64,000 bases of DNA from Campylobacter devanensis (GTDB lineage: Bacteria > Campylobacterota > Campylobacteria > Campylobacterales > Campylobacteraceae). The position numbers were made by a program, and so were the translations under genes. The stretch is from NCBI RefSeq assembly GCF_002139915.1, contig NZ_CP018788.1:1178001-1242000 (forward strand), given 5' to 3'. The notes under the pieces are model-generated. The model saw only the letters and a list, made by a program, of their open reading frames with translations, did not search any database and had not been told where the DNA came from. Below, piece after piece: positions 56,659 to 64,000 of the stretch; within the stretch, counting starts at the first letter, position 1, and each line of letters opens with the position of its first letter.

Positions 56659-57722
56659 TATTTTCCTTTTAATTTACCGATTAATTCACTCCATTGGGAA
56701 ATAATATTTTGTGGAGTAAATTTAGTTAAATTTATATTTTTTACCAAATTTTCTTTTAAATTCGGATCGCTTAGAACTTCACTTATACATTCACTTAGCG
56801 CCTTAGGGCTAAAATCTTTAGCAATTAAAGCATCCTTTCTATGAGATAAAATCTCCATAGCTCCAGCTGTGGGTGTAGATATTCTAGCAACTTTATAAGC
56901 TGCAGCTTCATTTAACACATTACCAAAAGCTTCACTAAGGCTAGGCAAAACCAAAATCTCAGCCCTTTGATAGAGAGTCTCAACGCTCTTAATATGACCT
57001 AAAAATTCAATATTTAAATTTAAATTTTTAGCTAAATTTTCTAAATTTTGTCTTTGAGACCCCTCGCCTGCAATAGCGATTTTATAATCTTTTAACAAAT
57101 TTTTATCTACAAGAGCTAAAGCGTTTAGATATAGCTCATAGCCTTTTACTGCTTCAAGCCTACCAACACTTAAAATAAGTTTATCTTTTTTAGCTAAATT
57201 AACACCTAAATTTGATGAAATTTTAGCTAAGTTTTCAACCATAAATAGCGGATTATATATTATTTCACAATGCTTAACAAAACTGTAATAATCTTTATCT
57301 CTTTTACTTAAAACCACTAATGCATCGCAAAATCTATAACTAAAATTTCTAATTTTTCGCCAAATTTGCGAACTTAGTAAATCATAGCTCACATGTTCAG
57401 TAGCTATAATTTTTTTTCCCATAAATGCTGTGGCAATTAGCACATTTATATTAGTTTGATCCATAAAAGTGATTATAATATCAGGTTTTGCACTCTTTAT
57501 ATAGGATCTAATTTTTAAAAATTTACTAAATTTGCTTAACCAGCCTTTTTGATTATAAATATCTAAATGAGTAAGCTTACCACTAATTTTATAGTGGTTT
57601 TGATTCTCTTCAAAGTAGATGGTCTCAATCTCATAATTTTTACTTAACTCATGGCTTAAAAGCTCTACTACACGCTCAGCTCCACCATTTCTAAGTGCAG
57701 AAATTACTAACATAATTTTCAT
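56658..57722 (-). CDS. PglH-like GT4 glycosyltransferase (copy 2)
   Basis: 354 residues with the GT4 start MLVISALRNGGAERVVELLS, TEHVSYDLLSSQIWRK, SVGRLEAVKGYELYLNAL and LPSLSEAFGNVLNEAAAY. It is PglH-like, but the next gene is equally so, so I leave the symbol empty. In C. jejuni PglH adds three GalNAc. Two divergent copies could share that job or put on different sugars. It overlaps its neighbour by 4 nt. Confidence 0.78.
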   Translation of the reverse strand: MKIMLVISALRNGGAERVVELLSHELSKNYEIETIYFEENQNHYKISGKLTHLDIYNQKGWLSKFSKFLKIRSYIKSAKPDIIITFMDQTNINVLIATAFMGKKIIATEHVSYDLLSSQIWRKIRNFSYRFCDALVVLSKRDKDYYSFVKHCEIIYNPLFMVENLAKISSNLGVNLAKKDKLILSVGRLEAVKGYELYLNALALVDKNLLKDYKIAIAGEGSQRQNLENLAKNLNLNIEFLGHIKSVETLYQRAEILVLPSLSEAFGNVLNEAAAYKVARISTPTAGAMEILSHRKDALIAKDFSPKALSECISEVLSDPNLKENLVKNINLTKFTPQNIISQWSELIGKLKGK

Positions 57723-58762
57723 TTTAATACTCTATTTATAAGATTTAACCACTCTTGAGTGATATTTTGAGGCATAAAACTAGCTCTATTTTTATAGCCA
57801 TTTTGAGCAATTTTAGCTCTTAAATTCTCATCTTGTATAGCCAAGTTTAGCTTTTTAGCTAGACTTTGTGGGGTAAAATCGCTACTTATTAGCCCATTTT
57901 TACCATCTTCTATTAATTCGCATGCGCCAACTGTAGGGGTAGCAATTCTAGCAACCTTATAAAAGCACGCCTCAATTAATACATTTCCTAACCCTTCGCT
58001 TCTTGAGCTTGAAACTATAATTTTAGCTCGCTTATAATAGCTTGATATATCGCTTACGCTTCCTTTGAATTTAACTCTATCGCTTTTAAACTCGCTTTTA
58101 AATTTTTCAAACTCACTTCCATCTCCACAAATCTCCACACTAAAATCCCCAATATTGCAAAATTTAAGTGAATTTAAAAATATATCGCACCCTTTTACAC
58201 TCTCAAGTCTACCAACAAAAATTATTAAATTTTCTTTTTTACTTTCATCAAAATCAGCACCAACCTCTCCAAAAAATGGATTATAAATCACCGCACGATT
58301 TTTGACATATTTATAATATTCATAATCGTTTTTGCTTAAAAGTGATAAAGCATCACAAAATGGATATAGTAATCTTTTAGCCACTCTCCACTTTAAAGAT
58401 AAAAAGCTATGTTCGCTATGTTCTGATATTATTAGCCTCTGTTTTAAGCCTAAATTTGCTATTAAACATAATAAATTTGTACTATCCATAAAGCTAATGA
58501 TAAGATCAAACTCACCACTTTTAAAAATCTTACGCAATACAAAAATCTTGCTAATTACTCTTTTGAGATTACCTAAAATACCGCTATTTTGTAAGCTTAA
58601 GCTTACTACACGCACTTGCTCATCAATCTCATAAAATGGCGCCTTGCTATCAAATTTAAAAATAGTTATTTCATGCTTAGAACTTAAATTATTTGCTAAA
58701 ATACTTAGCACCCGTTCTGCTCCGCCAAATCCAAGCGTAGAAATCACAAATCCAATCTTCAA
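57719..58762 (-). CDS. PglH-like GT4 glycosyltransferase (copy 1)
   Basis: 347 residues: IGFVISTLGFGGAERVLSIL, SEHSEHSFLSLKWRVAKR (the SEHS motif of C. jejuni PglH), FVGRLESVKGCDIFLNSL and SSRSEGLGNVLIEACFYK. It is a tandem relative of the following gene, sharing the pattern AxYKVARIATPTxGA near the end. It overlaps the flippase gene by 4 nt. Confidence 0.78.
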   Translation of the reverse strand: MKIGFVISTLGFGGAERVLSILANNLSSKHEITIFKFDSKAPFYEIDEQVRVVSLSLQNSGILGNLKRVISKIFVLRKIFKSGEFDLIISFMDSTNLLCLIANLGLKQRLIISEHSEHSFLSLKWRVAKRLLYPFCDALSLLSKNDYEYYKYVKNRAVIYNPFFGEVGADFDESKKENLIIFVGRLESVKGCDIFLNSLKFCNIGDFSVEICGDGSEFEKFKSEFKSDRVKFKGSVSDISSYYKRAKIIVSSSRSEGLGNVLIEACFYKVARIATPTVGACELIEDGKNGLISSDFTPQSLAKKLNLAIQDENLRAKIAQNGYKNRASFMPQNITQEWLNLINRVLK

Positions 58763-60261
58763 AAACGCCCCCTAATTTTAGCTATAAATATCGCCCTTTG
58801 TGCCAAATTAAATATCATAACAAACCCTACTAAATAACCAAGCCCGCTCATCAAAGTACAACAGAGTAAAAACTCCAGCCAATTAGTTACACTTAACATA
58901 TTTGAAATAGGATAAATTATTCCAGTAATTAAAGCAAAAACAGCAAGACATTTTATATAGATTGGATAAAATGTACTTAGTTTTAACCCCAAATTTGCCC
59001 CAGCATTTGCAATATCAAACAGACTAATCTTAAGCGTAATTCCAATGGTTATTACAATTGCTATCTCTTTGAGTCCAAACTCAAAAAAACTAAGCCCAAT
59101 AAGCTGTATACAAAATACGCAAACAGCCATAAATAGCGTTACAAGTGCTGGTTTTTTAAGTTTATCAGTGATCAAATTTATACTAATTAATGGACGTGAA
59201 CTAGCAAAAATAATAGATGGTACAAGCGAAATTAAAACTAACTCATAAATAAATTCAATCTCCTCTTTGCTCTTAAATGGCAGCCAAAGTGTATAAAACT
59301 CATCAGCTAAAATCCCAAAAGTCGCAATCAATGGAAGCGAGACAAAGCTTACACTCTTAATAGCTAAAATAACCTCATCTTTAAGAGGCTTAGCGCCTGC
59401 ATGCAAGGCAACCAGCCGTGGATTCCACGCTACTGCAGTAGTAACTACAAAACTCTCAATAATCATAGTAACTGAGCGAGAAAGCGCTAGTATCCCCATA
59501 CTAAATGCACTAATAAAAATATTAACCAAAAGCAAGCTAGCACCACTAATAAGCACTTGACTAAGCATATTTAAGCTATTAAAAAGCCCACTTCTAGCTA
59601 AAACATAGACAAATTTTGTTCTAAAAAGCTTGGAATTAAAGTGTAAATTTAGCCCAAATTTATGATTTAAAAATAGAGCACTAAAAAATACAAAAATTGA
59701 GGATATTAAAGCTGCAATTGCTGTGTAGTAAATCATAGCCTCAAACGCCCAAAATAACCCTAACACGCACCCAGCATAAATAGCAGTGGATATAGCATTG
59801 CGAATAGAGATTAAATACATCTGGTTTTTAATAAATGCATGCACGCTAAAAAGTGCATTAAATAGCCCAATACTAAAGTTGATAAAATATATTGCCATTG
59901 TAGCTCTTACATCGCTTAAAAGAGCCTGTGATATATTTATTATTGATTGAATTTTAACCAAAAACACAAACGAAACTAGCGCAACGATAAGACTAAAAAT
60001 CAGATTAGCTACAATCACTGAACTATAAAATTTGCTAGCCCTAGCAAAATTGCCTTTATGATAGCTAGAGGCAATAAATCTACTAGCTACAGAGTTAATC
60101 ACAAGTGTTAAGATAAATCCATAATTTACCAGCGAATTAGCAAGTGCTAAAAATCCATAAGCTTCATCGCCTAAAACACGCAAAATATATGGAGTAAGAA
60201 AAAAATTAATAGCTGTTTGTAGAGCAAAAACAATAATAGTTGTAAGCAAATTTAGATACAT
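58759..60261 (-). CDS. Wzx-type polysaccharide flippase
   Basis: 500 residues with about 12-14 membrane helices and the Wzx/MATE-like start TAINFFLTPYILRVLGDEAY. It heads the pgl transcription unit, where C. jejuni has the ABC flippase PglK; no ABC protein is in this locus. I infer it turns the lipid-linked glycan across the membrane. An alternative is export of another glycan, with PglK encoded elsewhere. Confidence 0.82.
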   Translation of the reverse strand: MYLNLLTTIIVFALQTAINFFLTPYILRVLGDEAYGFLALANSLVNYGFILTLVINSVASRFIASSYHKGNFARASKFYSSVIVANLIFSLIVALVSFVFLVKIQSIINISQALLSDVRATMAIYFINFSIGLFNALFSVHAFIKNQMYLISIRNAISTAIYAGCVLGLFWAFEAMIYYTAIAALISSIFVFFSALFLNHKFGLNLHFNSKLFRTKFVYVLARSGLFNSLNMLSQVLISGASLLLVNIFISAFSMGILALSRSVTMIIESFVVTTAVAWNPRLVALHAGAKPLKDEVILAIKSVSFVSLPLIATFGILADEFYTLWLPFKSKEEIEFIYELVLISLVPSIIFASSRPLISINLITDKLKKPALVTLFMAVCVFCIQLIGLSFFEFGLKEIAIVITIGITLKISLFDIANAGANLGLKLSTFYPIYIKCLAVFALITGIIYPISNMLSVTNWLEFLLCCTLMSGLGYLVGFVMIFNLAQRAIFIAKIRGRF

Positions 60262-60532
60262 AACGGGCTATTTTTCCTTGAATATTTGGATAGATTTAGG
60301 TTGAATTCTAACTAAATTTAAATAATTCTTTGCTTTAATCAAAAATTATTAAAGTTAATAAATCTAAATTTAATATAAAAAATGTTAAATTTAGCACAAA
60401 AAATTTAAAAAACAAGCCCATATTTTGCCTAACTTTAAAAATAAATTTTGCAAATTTTTACTAAAATTTAGTCTTAAATTTAAGCCAAATTTGGGTAGCA
60501 TTACGAATTCTAAAATTATCAAGGACAGTCTT
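60262..60532. other. Divergent spacer between the pgl operon and lysA
   Basis: AT-rich spacer that must hold promoters for both directions. TAAAAT at 60511-60516 and AAGGA at 60521 precede lysA. I see no operator-like dyad and no clear terminator. Confidence 0.4.
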
Positions 60533-61729
60533 ATGGATTATTTGGAACTAGCTCATAAGTATCAAACACCGCTTTATGTGTATGATTTTGATCATATTAC
60601 TACTCAATATGAGAGATTAAAAAAGGAATTTAATGCTAGAAAGTCACTTATTTGCTACGCTGTAAAAGCCAATTCAAATTTAAGCCTTTTAAAGCATATT
60701 GCCGCTCTTGGCAGTGGATTTGATTGTGTGAGTATAGGCGAAGTAAAAAGAGCCCTACTAGCAGGCGCTAGTAACTATAAGATAATTTATAGCGGAGTTG
60801 GAAAGAGCGATGAAGAGATTAAAGAGGCTTTAAATTTAGATATTTTAATGATAAATTTAGAGAGCTTTGCTGAGATGCAAAGAGTTGAATTAATAGCCAA
60901 AGAGTTAGGTAAAAAGGCTAGAATCTCAGTTAGAGTTAATCCAAATGTAGATCCAAAAACTCATCCATATATCTCTACAGGATTACATGAAAATAAATTT
61001 GGTGTTAGTATAAATGAAGCTAGGAAAATTTATCTACATGCTCATAGAAGTGATAATCTAGATCCAGTTGGTATTCACTGCCATATTGGAAGTCAGCTAA
61101 GCGATATTAGCCCAGTTATTGAAGCAGCAAATATTACTAGCGATCTATTAAGAGAGTTAAGAGCAGCTGATATAAATATTAAATTCTTTGATATAGGTGG
61201 CGGTATTGGCATTAGATATAGTGATGAAAATGAGCCAAATTTATATGAATATGCTCAAGGAATTTTAGCAGCACTAAAGGGTCAAGATGTAACCATCGTA
61301 TGCGAACCAGGTAGATTTATAGTAGGAAATAGCGGAGAATTACTCACTCAAGTATTATATGAAAAAACTAATGGTGATAAGCGTTTTGTAATTGTCGATG
61401 CGGCTATGAATGATCTTCTTCGACCAAGTTTATATGAGGCTTATCATGAGATAATAGCGTTAAAAGATGGAGATAAAACTAATTGTGATGTAGTAGGCCC
61501 AATTTGTGAAAGCGGTGATTTTTTAGGTAAAAATATAGAGTTGCCAAAGCTAGAACATGGTGATATGTTAATAATTAAATCAGCTGGGGCATATGGATAT
61601 TCAATGTCTAGTAACTACAATACAAGAGGCAGAGCTGCACAAGTTGCTATTGAAGGCGGCAAAGATCGCTTAATAGGCAAAAGGGAGAGCTTTGAAGATA
61701 TGATACAAAATGAGAGAGAGTTTATATAA
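60533..61729 (+). CDS. lysA: Diaminopimelate decarboxylase
   Basis: LysA makes lysine from meso-diaminopimelate with PLP. I start it at MDYLELAHKYQTP (ATG 60533, AAGGA before, 398 residues); an upstream in-frame start has no ribosome site. The PLP Lys is in CYAVKANSN, with GIHCHIGSQ, FFDIGGGIG and VCEPGRF, and YNTRGRAAQV near the end. Its stop overlaps the next ATG by 1 nt. Confidence 0.96.
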   Translation: MDYLELAHKYQTPLYVYDFDHITTQYERLKKEFNARKSLICYAVKANSNLSLLKHIAALGSGFDCVSIGEVKRALLAGASNYKIIYSGVGKSDEEIKEALNLDILMINLESFAEMQRVELIAKELGKKARISVRVNPNVDPKTHPYISTGLHENKFGVSINEARKIYLHAHRSDNLDPVGIHCHIGSQLSDISPVIEAANITSDLLRELRAADINIKFFDIGGGIGIRYSDENEPNLYEYAQGILAALKGQDVTIVCEPGRFIVGNSGELLTQVLYEKTNGDKRFVIVDAAMNDLLRPSLYEAYHEIIALKDGDKTNCDVVGPICESGDFLGKNIELPKLEHGDMLIIKSAGAYGYSMSSNYNTRGRAAQVAIEGGKDRLIGKRESFEDMIQNEREFI

Positions 61730-62499
61730 TGTATTTTATCGATGTTCAAGGAACCTTAATAAGCGATAGCGATAAAAGTCCAATTAATGGCGCTTGTGAA
61801 CTACTTAAGAAATTAAATCAAAAACAAATTCCATATGTAGTTATAACAAATAATACAAAAATTAAAAGTGATGAGTTTTTACAAACGCTAAGAGATAAAG
61901 GATTGGCAATAAAAGATGGTGCTTATTTAGATCCATTTTGTGTATTAAATAAAACTATTTCACCTTGCCCTGTGGCGCTTTTTGGAGCTAATGAGTTTAT
62001 TTCTACTATGCAAAATATAGGCTACACACAAGATTTTAGCAATCCAAAAGCAGTTTTAATAGCTAGCTGGGATAAATTTAGCTTTGATGACTTTGCTACT
62101 ATCAACGAACTTGCCCTAAAAGGGATAAAAATTATAGCTATGCATGAGACTAGTATCTACAAAAAAAATGGTAGATTATATCCAGGAGTTGGCGCTATTG
62201 CTAATATGATTAGTTACGCTACTGGAGTGAAATTTAGCAGTATTGGCAAGCCAAGCTTAGGATTTTATACAGCTGCGCTTGAGCTTTTAAAATTGCAAAA
62301 TCCTAAGGCTGAATTTAAAGATATAACAATAATTAGTGATGACGCAACTGGCGATCTTTATGGAGCTAAAGAGTTGAATATGAGTACGGCTTTGGTTTTA
62401 AGTGGTAAAATAGATAAAAGTAGTACCGCAAATTTAAATAGAGATAAAATTGATAATATATATGATGATGTGAGTAAAATTTGGGAGATTTTAAAATGA
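61729..62499 (+). CDS. HAD-superfamily (IIA, NagD-like) hydrolase
   Basis: 256 residues. The N-terminal motif is DVQGTL where most HAD phosphatases have DxDxT: the second Asp, the usual acid/base, is Gln. The other motifs are present: VITNNTK, the Lys in SIGKPSLGFY and the acidic pair in IISDDATGDLYGA. With the Gln, normal phosphatase activity is doubtful. It sits between lysA and pheA with overlaps on both sides, so it is probably a housekeeping gene of this operon. Confidence 0.8.
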   Translation: MYFIDVQGTLISDSDKSPINGACELLKKLNQKQIPYVVITNNTKIKSDEFLQTLRDKGLAIKDGAYLDPFCVLNKTISPCPVALFGANEFISTMQNIGYTQDFSNPKAVLIASWDKFSFDDFATINELALKGIKIIAMHETSIYKKNGRLYPGVGAIANMISYATGVKFSSIGKPSLGFYTAALELLKLQNPKAEFKDITIISDDATGDLYGAKELNMSTALVLSGKIDKSSTANLNRDKIDNIYDDVSKIWEILK

Positions 62500-63575
62500 G
62501 CATTGATGAGTTAAGAGTTGGCATCGATAAGATTGATAATGAGATTTTAGGCCTACTTAATCAGCGTATGGAATTTGTCAAAAAAATTGGTGAATTAAAA
62601 GTTGGTTCAAATGCTCCAATTTACCGCCCAGAACGTGAAAGAGCAATACTAGAAAGATTAAAATCATTACCTAATAACACTCTAAGCAGCAAAGCTATCG
62701 AGGCGATATATTTAGAGATTTTTGCTGTTAGTCGTAATCTAGAACTACCACAAAAAGTAGCATTTTTAGGCCCAGTTGGGACCTATACACATCAAGCAGC
62801 TAAGAGTAGATTTGGGGCAACGAGCAGCTATACGCCAATCAGTTCTATAGAGGGTGTTTTTAGAGAACTTAACAATGGTGAGGCTAAATATGGAGTTGTA
62901 CCAATTGAAAATAATACAGAAGGTGCTGTTGGGATTACCCTTGATTGCTTAAGAAAATATGAAAATGTAAAAATCGTAGCTGAAATTTATATGGATATTC
63001 ACCATAGTTTTGTTAGTTTAAATGAGAATTTAAGCGATATAAAAAAGATATATTCTCATCCGCAAGGCTATAATCAGTGTCATAAATTTCTAGATGATCA
63101 TAATTTAAATTCAATAGAGTTTATACCAACTAAATCAACTGCTCAAGCTGCCTATTTAGCCTCACAAGATCCTAGTTCAGCAGCAATCTGCTCTAAAATA
63201 GCCGCACATATAAACAAAGTGCCAATAATGTTTGAAAAAATCGAAGATAATATGGCAAATAGAACAAGATTTTTTGTATTAAGTGATTTTAAAAATATCA
63301 AAAGTAGCTGCAATAAAACCAGCATCCTAGCACTCACTGCTCACCGTCCAGGCGGCCTTGTAGAGCTGCTTAATATGTTTAAAGAGGGTGGAATAAATTT
63401 AACCAAGCTTGAGAGTAGACCAATCAAACAAAAAGATTTTAAAACGGTATTTTATATAGATTTTGAGGGGCACATCGATGATGAAAATGTCGAAGCAGTG
63501 CTAAAAAATGCTAGCCAAAACGGACATGAGATCACCTGGCTGGGTAGCTACTTAAACCAAGAAGGACAAGAATGA
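62496..63575 (+). CDS. pheA: Bifunctional chorismate mutase/prephenate dehydratase
   Basis: PheA turns chorismate into phenylpyruvate for phenylalanine. I start it at MSIDELRVG (ATG 62496, GGGAG before, 359 residues). The chorismate mutase part spans about residues 1-85 ([20 protein letters not shown]), then the dehydratase ([21 protein letters not shown]) and a C-terminal ACT domain with the Phe-binding LESRPIKQ. It overlaps hisC by 4 nt. Confidence 0.95.
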   Translation: MSIDELRVGIDKIDNEILGLLNQRMEFVKKIGELKVGSNAPIYRPERERAILERLKSLPNNTLSSKAIEAIYLEIFAVSRNLELPQKVAFLGPVGTYTHQAAKSRFGATSSYTPISSIEGVFRELNNGEAKYGVVPIENNTEGAVGITLDCLRKYENVKIVAEIYMDIHHSFVSLNENLSDIKKIYSHPQGYNQCHKFLDDHNLNSIEFIPTKSTAQAAYLASQDPSSAAICSKIAAHINKVPIMFEKIEDNMANRTRFFVLSDFKNIKSSCNKTSILALTAHRPGGLVELLNMFKEGGINLTKLESRPIKQKDFKTVFYIDFEGHIDDENVEAVLKNASQNGHEITWLGSYLNQEGQE

Positions 63576-64000
63576 AATTTAATTCACAAATATCAAATTT
63601 ACCAATATATGAAGCTGGCAAGCCAATCGAGCTTGTTATTAGAGAGTTTGGCATTGAGCCACAAAATGTAGTAAAACTAGCTAGTAATGAAAATCCACTA
63701 GGCTGTTCACCGCTTGCACTTGAAGCTATGAAAGAGTCAATCAAATGTGCAAATTTATATCCAGATGATAGCTATTATGAACTTAAAGAGTCTTTGGCAA
63801 ATTTATATCATGTAAGTAGTAAAAATATTGTAATTGGTAGTGGTAGCGACCAAGTAATAGAGTTTATCATGCACGCAAAGCTTAATCCAAATACAGCAAT
63901 GTTAAGTGCAGGTGTAACTTTTGCAATGTATGAAATTTATGCTAAACATATTGGGGCTAAAATTTATAAAACCTCAAGTGCTACACACAACCTAAATCAA
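63572..64000 (+). CDS. hisC: Histidinol-phosphate aminotransferase (partial, C-terminus off the window)
   Basis: PLP enzyme of histidine synthesis that can also serve aromatic amino-acid transamination. 143 codons are visible, reading [38 protein letters not shown] and [15 protein letters not shown]. The start shares ATGA with the pheA stop and has AAGGA before it. The catalytic Lys lies beyond the edge. Confidence 0.93.
   Translation, partial: MKFNSQISNLPIYEAGKPIELVIREFGIEPQNVVKLASNENPLGCSPLALEAMKESIKCANLYPDDSYYELKESLANLYHVSSKNIVIGSGSDQVIEFIMHAKLNPNTAMLSAGVTFAMYEIYAKHIGAKIYKTSSATHNLNQ

Overview
The window is a stretch of a low-GC Campylobacter chromosome. Three observations support this. 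The tmRNA tag peptide is ANNVKFAPAYAKAA, the one known from Campylobacter jejuni. An N-glycosylation (pgl) locus is present with C. jejuni-like PglA, PglB, PglC, PglD and PglJ. The flagellin has a Campylobacterota-type D0/D1 domain. The pgl layout, the fused MsrAB and the rest of the gene order differ from C. jejuni. A species near the C. fetus / hyointestinalis / lanienae group is my inference, not something the sequence proves.

Layout. Positions 1-1248 hold ffh, cut by the left edge. Positions 1574-5074 hold msrAB and a Fur-box-controlled feoAB ferrous iron uptake operon. Positions 5520-23277 form one long minus-strand translation/transcription cluster. Read in its own direction it is tRNA-Thr, tRNA-Tyr, tRNA-Gly, tRNA-Thr, tuf, rpmG, tRNA-Trp, secE, nusG, rplK, rplA, rplJ, rplL, rpoB, rpoC, a restriction-gene remnant, rpsL, rpsG, fusA and tRNA-Arg. 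It starts at a perfect consensus sigma70 promoter. Next come a chemoreceptor, a cyclophilin, yebC, a plus-strand copper export / Y-family polymerase / lgt group, and a small lipoprotein locus with one frameshifted gene. After these lie priA with a pseudopilin and two small ORFs, uvrB, and a sigma28-driven flagellin gene.

Positions 39729-45115 form a minus-strand operon: panB, a rhodanese gene, ruvB, and a four-gene Mla-type ABC lipid transport system. A free-standing HPt-domain protein and ssrA follow. Immediately behind ssrA is a decayed type I restriction-modification remnant, then tRNA-Ser. Positions 47134-50130 hold pyrF, nusB, ribH, a paired SMR transporter and kdsA. Positions 50183-60261 hold a DMT-family permease and the pgl locus: a Wzx-type flippase, two PglH-like transferases, pglJ, pglB, pglA, pglC and pglD. 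The window closes with lysA, a HAD phosphatase, pheA and hisC (cut by the right edge), amino-acid biosynthesis genes joined by start/stop overlaps.

Most of the window is conserved housekeeping sequence. I did not find a convincing undescribed multi-gene system. The observations most worth following are a DUF1524-type restriction remnant flanked by an exact 20-bp direct repeat inside the rpoC-rpsL junction, an extremely C-depleted intergenic strand that looks like a Rho-loading region between the mla operon and flagellin, the HsdM/HsdR-like remnant behind ssrA, the Wzx flippase in the pgl locus, and the perfect promoter of the tRNA-tuf operon.
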